Assembly (NCBI RefSeq): GCF_001641265.1
Contig: NW_020167532.1
Location: 1,054,001-1,118,000 of the forward strand
Direction of reading: 5' to 3'
DNA: 64,000 bases
DNA from: Pseudogymnoascus destructans
Lineage: Eukaryota > Ascomycota > Leotiomycetes > Thelebolales > Thelebolaceae
Position numbers and translations under genes: made by a program. The notes beneath the pieces are model-generated. The model saw only the letters and a program-made list of their open reading frames with translations. It was not told the DNA's origin and searched no databases. Positions 55,427-64,000 of this stretch are shown in pieces. The first letter of the stretch is position 1. Every line of letters starts with the position of its first letter.

Positions 55427-57076
55427 GGCTGGCGACGCCTATCCCGCCTCTGCAAGCAGAACTGGGGAAATGAAGAAAGGTATGGTCTATAGTACAAAGC
55501 TACAGGAGCTCGCTCGCGAAAGTGGTCAGCGAGTTGGAGAAATCTGCAGGACAAGAAACAAAAGTTAAATCGGGGGCGGAAGGAAGCACATATTTAGCGA
55601 ATGAGACGTCGTTATTGGCATAAGCAATGGATGAGAATTGGATGGTCAGTTTTAAACTGTGCTGTCATCCTGGCAACACCAATATTAGTGTGATGCGGCG
55701 CAAGATATTATCTGAACGCTCTGAACCCATACTAGGGGGCTGTACTGCCTATACACGTGGAAAACTGGCGAGTGGAATTCCCCAGATTCGTCACATTTGC
55801 TTGGTACTCAATAGTGCGTACGGCTGAAGATATATTGACGTGTGGGTGCATCCTTCCACATATCCCGGCCAATAAGCGGCATCAATGACCAAGGTGCCCT
55901 CAGCCCTGTTTGACCCTTTATCTCGGTTGTGTGTGAAGTGTGGCGCCATGTCTCGATTTCAAAGAGATTCAGCTTCAGATACGTAAGGAAGGAAACTTCT
56001 GCCATCCCTCATCATCTTTGTCTGAGCGAGGTGTGGCGTTTTCAGGAGAGACACAGCCTGGCAACATCCGCGCAGAGTCGGCCTGAAAATAGTATGTGCG
56101 CATAGCCTTGCGAGTGCCAAGGATATACTCACGTAGCCGCGATATGGGCGGTATGGGCGGTATGGGCGGTATGGCAAAAGATATGGGCTGATGCTCCGAT
56201 TGAACGCCTAAATCGTGACTCCAACGCTTCCAACCCATATTGAGGTCTTTTCCGGAATCTCACTGCCCCCATACTACGTACTGTGCCGTCATAGTTAGAG
56301 TAGCTTCTGGCCGGTTGGCCAAGGCTGAGATAAGCCGCATCCCAGGCGGTTATGTTAGATCCTATAAAAGTGATGGGCACACCGTGCGCCAGCCCGCCCA
56401 CTTGGGTAACATTTTGGCGACATCCAAGAGCGGGGTAGCTCCAGTTAAGCACAAGCCAGACCCGCCATTCAGGGTCTACTGCTCACCCATCAGCCACACT
56501 CCGAGTCTAGCGCGAGGCGCGAAGTCTTGGTAGTGCCAGAATTGCCGTGGCGCAAATTACGCGCTCCTTAGGCTCCTATCATCAACCCCCGAGTTGACAA
56601 ATTTCCTTTTTCCGTCGAAGGATTGGACCCCCTGTACGCGTCTGGGTCCATCAAAAATAAGGATTTATCGGACGGTCATCGTGATCTCAGCCTCCGGCGC
56701 CCACACCATCTTCAATTGTGGAAGGAACGATGATACCCCAGACCGCTTAGTCAATTCTCGTATATTATGATAACAAGATAATGATAGAATAAACATGGCT
56801 GATGGTCTCAAATGAAGACCTTTCTGGATTAATAAAATGAATTAATAGATAGACTCTATAATTTCATGTCTTTTCAGCACTTTACTTCTTTATAGCACTT
56901 CTTTTTGGTGAGGTGATAACTTGCAACGGGACCAATATAATTTACATTGCCAAGGCCAATCACGTGACACGACAGATTGTCGTCCGCATTCGGCAACTAT
57001 CGCGATCCACTTGCAACGACTTCTCTTGCTACACACACGCTCTGTCAACAATATAACGTACAACTGCGAATTGCCT
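55427..57076. other. intergenic, no gene recognised
   Basis: It holds the former promoter of the glucan synthase gene. A short GATATGGGCGGTATGGGCGG-type 9-bp repeat lies at 56141-56172. One of the two CGTACG strings outside the Copia element is at 55817. The last 200 bp lead into the deacetylase gene. Confidence 0.5.
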
Positions 57077-57862
57077 ATGCCTCGCATTTGTATGCTCTGC
57101 CGATGGCCATCTAAACTACGTAGACGAGCACGGCGCTCGCGGATGTTGACAATGATTATCCTCCTCTCGGTCATATGTATCCTGGTCACCCCCTTATACA
57201 TCATATATAAGCCGCCGAACACCTTGATACGGTATTTCCAGTACCGCTGGCCAGATGTTCTTTGGCGTGTCCCCACATCATCCAAAATGATCGCGCTTAC
57301 GATCGATGATACGCCTTCAAAGCACACGGCGGAGATTATGGAGATCCTCAAGGAAAACGACGCGAGAGCAACGTTCTTTGTCATAGGCTCGCAGGTAGAA
57401 GGGCGCGAAGAGAAGCTGAGAGATTTGGTGCGCAATGGGAATGAGCTGGGGAACCACGCTATGCACGACGAGCCTTCCCGCGCGCTGAGCAACCAAACGC
57501 TAGTCGCCGAGATCAAGGCTGTTGAGGAGATGGTTCTCGAGGCATATACTGCTGCCAGCGTTGAGCCCCCTCCAAAGTATTTCCGGCCTGGCTCTGGATT
57601 TTTCAGCGAGCGGATGCGTGAGACCCTGGGAGGGTTGGGTTACAGGCTGGTCCTGGGCAGCATTTATCCTCACGATCCTCAGATTTCATCCTGGCGGCTT
57701 AATGCGAGACATATTCTGAGCATGCTACGACCGGGTGGGATTATTATTTGTCATGATAGGCGAAGCTGGACTGCGCCTATGCTCCGAAAGGTGCTTCCCG
57801 AAATGCGGCGGAGAGGCTATCAAATTGTCACCGTTACGGAGCTGCTGAAAGCGAGGACTTGA
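57077..57862 (+). CDS. polysaccharide (chitin-type) deacetylase, membrane-anchored, 261 aa
   Basis: Single exon from ATG 57077; the frame is open further upstream, but no earlier in-frame ATG exists. A basic N-terminus and one hydrophobic helix (MLTMIILLSVICILVTPLYI, ~24-43) form a type II signal anchor. The NodB-homology domain follows: MIALTIDDTPS (motif 1, usually TFDDGPS), ELGNHAMHDEPS (motif 2, metal-binding histidines), YFRPGSGFF (motif 3) and GGIIICHD (motif 5). The change to TIDDTPS keeps both aspartates. The family removes acetyl groups from chitin or related polymers with a metal ion in the Golgi, wall or secretory path. It lies 1.65 kb from the dead alpha-glucan synthase, divergently oriented; a shared cell-wall role is possible but not shown. 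Confidence 0.88.
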   Translation: MPRICMLCRWPSKLRRRARRSRMLTMIILLSVICILVTPLYIIYKPPNTLIRYFQYRWPDVLWRVPTSSKMIALTIDDTPSKHTAEIMEILKENDARATFFVIGSQVEGREEKLRDLVRNGNELGNHAMHDEPSRALSNQTLVAEIKAVEEMVLEAYTAASVEPPPKYFRPGSGFFSERMRETLGGLGYRLVLGSIYPHDPQISSWRLNARHILSMLRPGGIIICHDRRSWTAPMLRKVLPEMRRRGYQIVTVTELLKART

Positions 57863-58198
57863 CGTCGTTGCAAGTCCCGTCTCCGTGGGCTTAACAGCAG
57901 TTCATGTTGCCGCATATGTTCGCAAACATCCGCAGACCTTTCCAATATGGCACATATCTATGCTATTATCCTGTTTGTGTCTATTGACCCTCAAAGTTGG
58001 CGATATATATAAAATATTTAATGGAGCCGTCGATGGGGGCCCGACGTTCTACCGTTACCTGGACGTCAGGAACATACGTAATGGGTCATTACAAGACAGA
58101 AGAAGGGCATCGACGTATGGGCTATACCGATATGTTTTATGGCAGGATGACTGCAACCGTGGCAACATTGTACAGTACAATAATTATGTATTATGATA
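57863..58198. other. intergenic, no gene recognised
   Basis: This is the 3' flank of the deacetylase gene and the left border of the retroelement debris. No coding sequence recognised. Confidence 0.5.
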
Positions 58199-58253
58199 AC
58201 GTGGTTTATCAGTACGTCGCACATATCAGTACCTCGGACACTTTTCCTTAGCA
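58199..58253 (+). repeat. isolated terminal repeat of the 45.2-kb pogo family
   Basis: Preceded by TA (58197-58198), it begins ACGTGGTTTATCAGTACGTC and contains the same internal direct repeat as 45232-45285, with a few differences. Sequence beyond about 58253 is unrelated, so it is a truncated end. Confidence 0.75.
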
Positions 58254-58907
58254 TTCAACTTTGAATATAAGGAGCTGGAAGCCTCAGAAGGAGGCCTCCA
58301 GCCGATAGTCGCTGTACATACGTAGACCTACTGTCTTGCAATACGATCTCACTTCCTGCCTTCTGACCTGGTTCCCTGGACTCCCGTGAGACCCTGGGCT
58401 TACGCGTTACAATTCTATCGGCTCAACCCATATCCAGCCTACCAGTTCAGAATGGCCAGCCAGGAAAGAAGGATCACCCGGGTGATCCCGGGAGGAGCGA
58501 CGCGACCGTAGAAGCTGTCAAGCCAGACTTGAGGCCTACCACCACAGAAGTCAACAACTCTGCGACAGGCAAGCCCCAGGATATGGCCTCAAAGCTGGCC
58601 GACCTTCAGAAAAGAATAGACAAAGAGAGGGCCTATATCAATACTAGGAAGAAGCCTTACAGCTATTCCGACGGTCGCACGGCGAGGACTATAGCTCCTA
58701 CCCTGAGGAAGTAAGGGCCTTTGCAGAGAAGCAAGCCCAGATCCAAGAAGAAAGTCGTCGGAAAAGGCGACGCCAAGAGATTGAAGAAGAATGGGTAGGA
58801 CCCCAAACAGAGGATGACCACGAGACTGCCTCCACTGTATCCAGGGAGGTAAGGCCAGCCCATAGGCCAATGGGTAGGGTCAAGGAACCCAAGGTGTACA
58901 GGGGCGA
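58254..58907 (+). pseudogene. partial gag-like leader of another retroelement, truncated
   Basis: After a non-coding leader, an ATG at 58453 (MASQERRITRVIPGG) soon meets a stop. Other frames give MASKLADLQKRIDKERAYIN (about 58583) and, after a frame change at about 58690, EEVRAFAEKQAQIQEESRRK and RPAHRPMGRVKEPKVYRGD. The style resembles the N-terminus of fungal Gypsy-type gag proteins, but I cannot assign it firmly. It ends abruptly where LTR C starts. Confidence 0.4.
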
Positions 58908-59843
58908 TGTCATACTGACATTCGTTGCACTCAGTTTGCTATCAAACTCAAGAGCAAACTTAGAAATCTCCTCCTCAAACCTACAAGTCACCATACATAT
59001 CTTGGCTTATCACACCAACAACAGAAGCAATACTACTCAACGATTGCTGCAAACTCTTCTACTACATCTGTTTATGCTACATACATCACGGCATATCATT
59101 TGGACACTCATTGAACAAGTTATTAAGAAAATCTCCTCCTTAAGGGGGTGGGCCAATACTACCACATGGCATATCTCTACCAACTAGAGGCCTAGGAACA
59201 TGAACGATAGCTCTAGAAGCTTCTACAACCCTCTATGATTCATTACACGTCATCAGTCCTTAGTTACCCACAAGATTGGTTAAGTTATGACATAATTTGT
59301 CTATAGGTACTCTGACCTTGGACCTCCTTTTCACTTCCTATAGGCTAGGAACCCAAGAGATGGTTCTATGGGATTCTCTTACGTTCACTACATGATTAGC
59401 AAGCTAGTTGTGGGTCGCACTTGATTTCTAATACATTTACCAAGCCTGGTTAGTCATGGAAAGTCATGGAAAATGAGAGAACTACACTCCTTTGGCATAA
59501 ATAGGATTGCCCTTTCCTTAAGAAAGGGCAAGCAGGCAATACAGTAAATCGACTAGCACATACTTCTACGTCTTTTCCAAGCTTCCAAGCATTGATCTTG
59601 TTATTCTCTGTTTTTGAAAAGTCAGTGAGGTGCTAACCCCTGACTTACCCCTGAGTTCTCAGACTCAACATTTGTTGCAACTTGTCTAAACCACTTCACC
59701 ACATCATACACCTGATTGCTGCGTTGTGGAATAGTCTAAGCTACAACCCTTTGGCTCTGTTTCCTAAGACAGTGTGTTGTCTTAGTAAAATCATCCCTTC
59801 CTTGGGTGGCTAGATTCTCACATCTGGTGCACCCACCATTACA
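58908..59843. repeat. LTR C (936 bp), near-identical to LTR A
   Basis: Same ends as LTR A (TGTCATACTGAC..CCACCATTACA) and almost the same sequence throughout. The flanks GGCGA and ATATG do not match, so no target duplication is seen. To its right the minus-strand Gypsy integrase frame runs straight into it. No polypurine tract lies at the junction, although one would be expected next to a genuine 3' LTR. Confidence 0.82.
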
Positions 59844-60845
59844 ATATGCAACTTGCCCAATTCGCTCTAGAATTTCAAAAGGTCCCACTTGCTTGTGGTC
59901 TAGCTTCTTTGATGGCCTCTGTGTCTTTATATTTCGAGTTGAAAGCCATACTCTGTCTCCCACTTGATAGCGTGGTGCAGGTTTCCTTTTCTTGTTTGCG
60001 AAATGTTCCATTTTTGCTTGCGAGAGCGTGATTTCATCCTGCAGAAACTCCCAAACCTTTGCCATGGTCTGAGCTATGTTCTTGTGCTCTTGTTTGGCTT
60101 CGTGATATGCTTGCTGCTCTGTATCAAAGCTCATTCTTGGTTCATAGCCCTTGTTCGCAAAAAACGCACTTGTCTTGGTTGCATCTGATGGCAAACTGTT
60201 GGCAGCAAACTCCGCCATGCACAAGTATGAAACCCAATTGTCTTGAAGATAGTTCACATGAGCTCGCAAGTAGCGTTCGAGCTCTGCATTGAATCGCTCA
60301 GTCTGTCCATCTGTTTCTGGGTGGAAGGCAGTTGAAAGTTTGGCTGAAATTTTCCAAATTTTGCAGAGCAAACTCCAGACTTCTGCAATGAACTGAGGAC
60401 CTCTGTCTGATATTATCGAGTTTGGTAGACCATGGTGCTTCCATACATGTTGAAGTAAGAGCTGTGCTGTAGCTTCTGCAGTAGTCCCTTCTTGCCCAGC
60501 GAAACACAGAATGAAATGTCTTTCTTTCGTCAACCTGCATGCAACAACCAAGATAGCATTGTTCCCTTCACAGAGTGGTAATCCTGTCACGAAATCCATT
60601 GATATATCCATCCATGGTCGACTGTCAATAGGGATTGGTTGTAGAAGTCCATTGTAGGAATCTCGAGATGGTTTCGATCTTCGACAACTATGGCAGTTTT
60701 TGATATATCGAATAATTGTTTTGTCCATGTTTGGCCAGTAATAGTGCTGTTTCATGACTCGCAGCATCTTTCCAGCTCCTGGATGTCCCATAGAAGGTTG
60801 TTCATGAACTTTTCTCAACAAGTCCACCTGAATGGTTTCTGGCAC
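59844..60845 (-). pseudogene. Gypsy integrase, truncated at LTR C
   Basis: The frame contains the HHCC zinc-binding segment (KVHEQPSMGHPGAGK, then CHSCRRSKPSR) and the catalytic core WMDISMDFVTGLPLCEG, SIISDRGPQFIAEVW and HPETDGQTERFN (D-D-E). The C-terminal GPFEILERIGQVAY then runs into the LTR. A TAA at about 60850 separates it from RNase H. Confidence 0.92.
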
Positions 60846-60857
60846 CCAAACTCGATT

Positions 60858-61526
60858 TTAATATTCTAGCATGCCGTTTTTGAGTTCGCAATAAGCCAAT
60901 GCAACCTCTTTGCTTGTTCGATCACCATTCTCAAGCTTCTGTAGTGTAGCCTTGCAGAATTTGTCTTCCAGTTGAGACTTTTGGATTTTCTCAAGAATTG
61001 TCATTTCTCTGATATGAGTTTCCACTGGAGATAGCTGAGCTGTTTGGCCTTGTTCTTTGAGTTTCTGAATGTCTGGATGTAGCCTCGAAGGTGGTAGCAA
61101 CACCTGAAGCTGTTGCTTTTGTCGATCATCCTCATCATTGCCTTCTGGTCTCTCACCAGGCCTTCGAGTCAAAGCATCTGCTTTTCCATTTTGCTTCCCA
61201 GGCCTATAGATGATCTGGAAGTTGTATGGAGAGAGGAATTCAGCCCATCGAGCTTGTCTCCTTGTCAGCTTCTTGGTGGACATGAAGTATTCCAAGCTTT
61301 TGTGATCAGACAAGACTTGGACTGGAAAATCTGTCCCTTCAAGTTCTGGTCTCCATGCTTCGAAACATCTGATGATTGAAAGCAATTCCTTGTCATATAT
61401 CTCGTAATTGCATTCTGCAGGTGCTAGCTTTTTCGAGAAGTATGCCACTGGATGTAGAACCCCTTGATCATCTTTTTGTGACAAGACTCCTTGATGAGAT
61501 GAAGTCTGAGGAATCTGCTTCGACAT
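60858..61526 (-). pseudogene. Gypsy RNase H and linker
   Basis: The frame gives LHPVAYFSKKLAPAECNYEI and YDKELLSIIRCFEAWRPELE, then VQVLSDHKSLEYFMSTKKLT and YRPGKQNGKADALTRRPGE. This is the RNase H domain of Gypsy polyproteins. A frameshift at about 61490 separates it from the reverse transcriptase, whose end reads EADSSDF. Confidence 0.92.
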
Positions 61527-63251
61527 AGGCTGTCTTGTTTCTATCGAAATGCCTCAAGACAGGAGCTTCTGTAACTGTTTGTTTCAACAGCTCGAATGCA
61601 GTTTGGCATGCATGAGTCCATTCAAATATCTGATCCTTTCTGGTAAGGTTCACCAATGGCCTCATGATGCTGGAGTAATTTCGGATGAACCTTCGATAGA
61701 AATTGCAGAATCCAATGAAAGCTTGCATATCCCTGAGCGATTTTGGAGTTCGCCATTCCAATATAGTAGGAACCTTTGCAGGGTCCATGCGAATGCCATT
61801 GACTCCCACTATGAGTCCTAGGAATTTGGTTTCTTGGACGAAAAACTCACATTTTGAGATATCTGCTTGCAGTCCAGCTTCTCGAAGCTTCTGTAGGACT
61901 TTCCTTATGTGCTCTGTATGCTCCGCTCGAGTAGCACTGTAGATAAGAATGTCATCCATGTATGCGGTGACGAATTGGTTGAGGTAATCCATGAGGGTTT
62001 CATTCATGTACCTCTGGAATGTTGCTGGACCATTTGTGAGTCCGAAGGGCATGACCTTGTATTTGTAGGATCCAAATCGAGTTCTGAATGTAGTGAGGTC
62101 TTCATCTTCTTCTGTCTGCATTCGAATTTGATTGAAGGCATGTCGAATGTCCAGTTTGGTGAGATATTTTGCTCCTATGACTTGGGCCAGCGTTTCATCA
62201 ATGAGTGGTATGGGATATCGATCCTTTTTCGTTATGGCATTTAGCTTCCTGTAGTCAACACAGAATCGAAGACCACCACCTGGCTTTCTCACAAACATAA
62301 TGGGTGAAGAGTATGGGGCTTTGCTTGCTTCAATGAACCCTTTTGGCAAGTGCTCGAAGACATATTCTTCGACCAAATCAAGTTCTTCCTTTGACATATT
62401 CCAGAGTGGTGCATATCCCAGCTTTGCATCATCTTCGAGTTCAATATGATGGTCTGAAGGTCGATGGGGAGGTAGCTTGTCTGCTGCCATTTTTGAAAAA
62501 ACATCCAAAAATTCATGAAATTCCTTCAGAAGGATCAGTCGAGAGTCAATTTCTTCAGTTTTGGTCTTGTTCTTGTGCTCGATTATGTCCTTCATTGATA
62601 TAGCAAAGACTTGAGCTCCTCTTTGCTTCATGAGCATTCGAAATGGTGCTGCGCCAATCATTGCTATGGTGCAAGGTTTTGGTTTTTCCACTTTCAGAGC
62701 AGGTTCCGGAGGAGGCATTTCTTTGGCTTTCTTCTTTGGCCTTTGTCTTTCGCTTTTAGATATAGGCTCTGTTTCGAGGGCTCGATCTGGTATAGAATGG
62801 TTGCAATAATCTCCAGTGAAGAGGACTTGATCATTGATCATATCGAGAACAACTCCATGTTGCTTCATCCAAGCTTTCCCGAGAATGATGGAATGTTTTC
62901 CCAGCGAAGTAATGAATAATGGACATAGGCTTTCCACATGCTCTACCACTTGTAGTCGAGGATATATAGCATGTGTGATAGCAGGGGCAGCCTCTCCATT
63001 GAATCCTTCAACTTGTTTTGGCTTCACAAGTTCGACTGGGGCTATCCCTTCGATTTCACATATTCTTTCTGCATCAGCAGCATTAATGAAGTTTCCACCT
63101 GTGGCACCAGTATCGATCAATGCATGGACAATAGCTTTGTATTTTCCTATTCTACAAGTAGCTAAGAAAGGGGTGTCCGGATCAAAACTGGATCTCGAGG
63201 AAGAAGCTGCAATTCTGGCTGCACTGCCTCTAGTGATGACTTGTCTAGAGG
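61468..63251 (-). pseudogene. Gypsy protease and reverse transcriptase
   Basis: The frame is open from about 63250 to 61468. It shows the protease active site ALIDTGATGGNFI and a retropepsin-like fold ending SIILGKAWMKQHG. The RT has KGFIEASKAPYSSPIMFVRK, LRFCVDYRKLNAITKKDRYP, KLDIRHAFNQIRM and the catalytic YMDDILIYS. Both domains look intact in sequence, so the element decayed recently. Confidence 0.93.
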
Positions 63252-64000
63252 CTATTCGTTTTCCGAATCGATGATAGACTCAGCTGTAGATACCTCATTC
63301 ACTTGAGCTTTGAGCTTCTGGGGACAGTCTCGAGCTCGATGTCCATTTTGTCGGCATATGAAGCATTTCCCAAGTTTCATGAGCATTTCTTTTGCTGGAT
63401 CTTGATGCGGTGGTTGATACAGCTTCTGCGTCTTGTTTTGCATGTTCGAATCCATTGTAGGTTGAGGGATTGAAGTTCGAAGTGCCTGGCCCTGATTTTG
63501 AGTTTGGCCCATGTTGTTCGAAAATGACTTTGGCTTCCTTTTGTCTTCTTGTTCCTTGATCCGCTAAATGTTCTGGTCGATGAGCATGCATTTCTTTGCT
63601 AACTCGTGAAGTGTAGTAGCTCCAACTTCAGCCACTAAGGCTTTCTGCATCTGTTGGTTGACTTTGAAGTGCAAGTCATCCAGCAAAGTTTCTTCAGAGT
63701 AATCAAGCTCTGTCGTGAGCCTTTGGAACTCAGCCCAGAACACTGCAAAGGTATTGTTTCTCTGATACAGCTTTCGATACTCAGTTTGAGCTGTGTGCCT
63801 TCGATCGGGATCACTGAAGACTTTTTCCAAAAGTTTGAGAATTTCTTCTGCTGTCTGCAATTTGTTTGTAGAGTTTGGTCGAAGCCTTGGATTGACATGT
63901 CGAACTGCCAGTCCTCCCAGTCGACTCTGAATGTAGCTCATTTGTAAAGTCTGTGTTGGAAAATGATCAATGTTGGCTTCGAGCTTGAGGTGAATTTTTT
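63252..64000 (-). pseudogene. Gypsy gag, 5' end outside window
   Basis: The frame is open to the window edge on the minus strand. It gives MSYIQSRLGGLAVRHVNPRL and VFSDPDRRHTAQTEYRKLYQ. A TAG at 63564 interrupts it, and the same frame then continues to a CCHC zinc knuckle CFICRQNGHRARDC and a stop at 63252. The change to the pol frame occurs close to this stop and could be a natural gag-pol shift. Confidence 0.88.

Larger units (their letters stand above)
59844..64000 (-). mobile_element. Ty3/Gypsy retrotransposon, both ends incomplete
   Basis: The minus-strand order is gag, aspartic protease, reverse transcriptase, RNase H, integrase, which is the Gypsy order. The 5' part lies beyond the right edge. 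The 3' part is cut off at LTR C in the integrase C-terminal region (ILERIGQVAY). The tail, which in many fungal elements carries a chromodomain, is therefore missing. Several stops and frameshifts are listed under its genes. Confidence 0.92.

Noticed and set aside
1..64000. CRISPR array, prophage or bacterial operon
   Set aside because: The window is eukaryotic, with introns throughout. Spaced repeats are either transposon ends, minisatellites or the CGTACG array, which lacks repeat-spacer architecture.
1..64000. Starship-type giant transposon captain (DUF3435 tyrosine recombinase)
   Set aside because: No tyrosine-recombinase-like frame was recognised on either strand.

Overview
The window is nuclear DNA of a filamentous ascomycete. 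An Aspergillus/Penicillium-type Eurotiomycete is the best guess. The evidence is: short (45-60 nt) spliceosomal introns with GTAAGT-like donors and CTAAC/CTGAC branch points; an alpha-1,3-glucan synthase gene, a fungal cell-wall family; a SAT4/rhodopsin-type membrane protein; fungal pogo/Fot1, Copia and Gypsy elements; and C-to-T stop codons inside repeats that look like RIP (repeat-induced point mutation). No species can be named from sequence alone.

Layout. 1-2.2 kb: a THO-complex subunit 1 / guanylate kinase fusion, cut by the window start. 2.9-3.7 kb: a decayed flavin monooxygenase. 5.5-7.3 kb: an intact five-exon cytochrome P450. 7.4-17.9 kb: a transposon-rich block with two pogo/Fot1 elements, an older pogo transposase split by a solo LTR, a second solo LTR, and a broken SANT + double-chromodomain gene. 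18.5-19.2 kb: a kinase-like gene. 19.16-24.93 kb: a complete but decayed Copia element. 25.5-31.3 kb: a SAT4-like membrane gene and a small four-pass membrane gene, between remnants of an FAD monooxygenase and a short-chain dehydrogenase. 33.2-40.0 kb: one very large repetitive Ala/Glu/Val/Pro protein. 40.8-42.6 kb: a peroxisomal-type acyl-CoA/4-coumarate ligase. 43.0-45.0 kb: an epimerase-like gene with a Glu/Gly-rich tail. 45.2-47.0 kb: a broken pogo element. 48.2-55.4 kb: an alpha-1,3-glucan synthase pseudogene containing an internal inversion. 57.1-57.9 kb: a polysaccharide deacetylase. 58.2-64 kb: retroelement debris and a Gypsy element that runs off the right edge.

The strongest unexplained signal is in the Copia element. 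It is bounded by a perfect 5-bp target duplication (AAACT) and very short LTRs (92 and 71 bp). Its primer-binding site looks like the initiator-tRNA-Met anticodon region, which suggests half-tRNA priming. Its body carries 27 exact copies of the palindrome CGTACG in 5.8 kb, against about 1.4 expected and 2 found in the other 58 kb. They are spaced quasi-regularly, mostly 110-175 bp apart or rough multiples of that. They lie in coding sequence of several frames, in an intron and in non-coding DNA, so the constraint is on DNA and not on a peptide. The element also carries an antisense, spliced and apparently intact gene for a Cys-rich DUF3716-like protein between pol and the 3' LTR. I propose a motif-array plus cargo-protein system, loosely like the anti-silencing motif/protein pairs of plant VANDAL transposons. 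This is inference and needs testing.

Overall the window mixes a few working metabolic and cell-wall genes (P450, ligase, deacetylase, epimerase) with many dead relatives of secondary-metabolism and cell-wall genes. This is typical of a repeat-rich accessory or subtelomere-like region.
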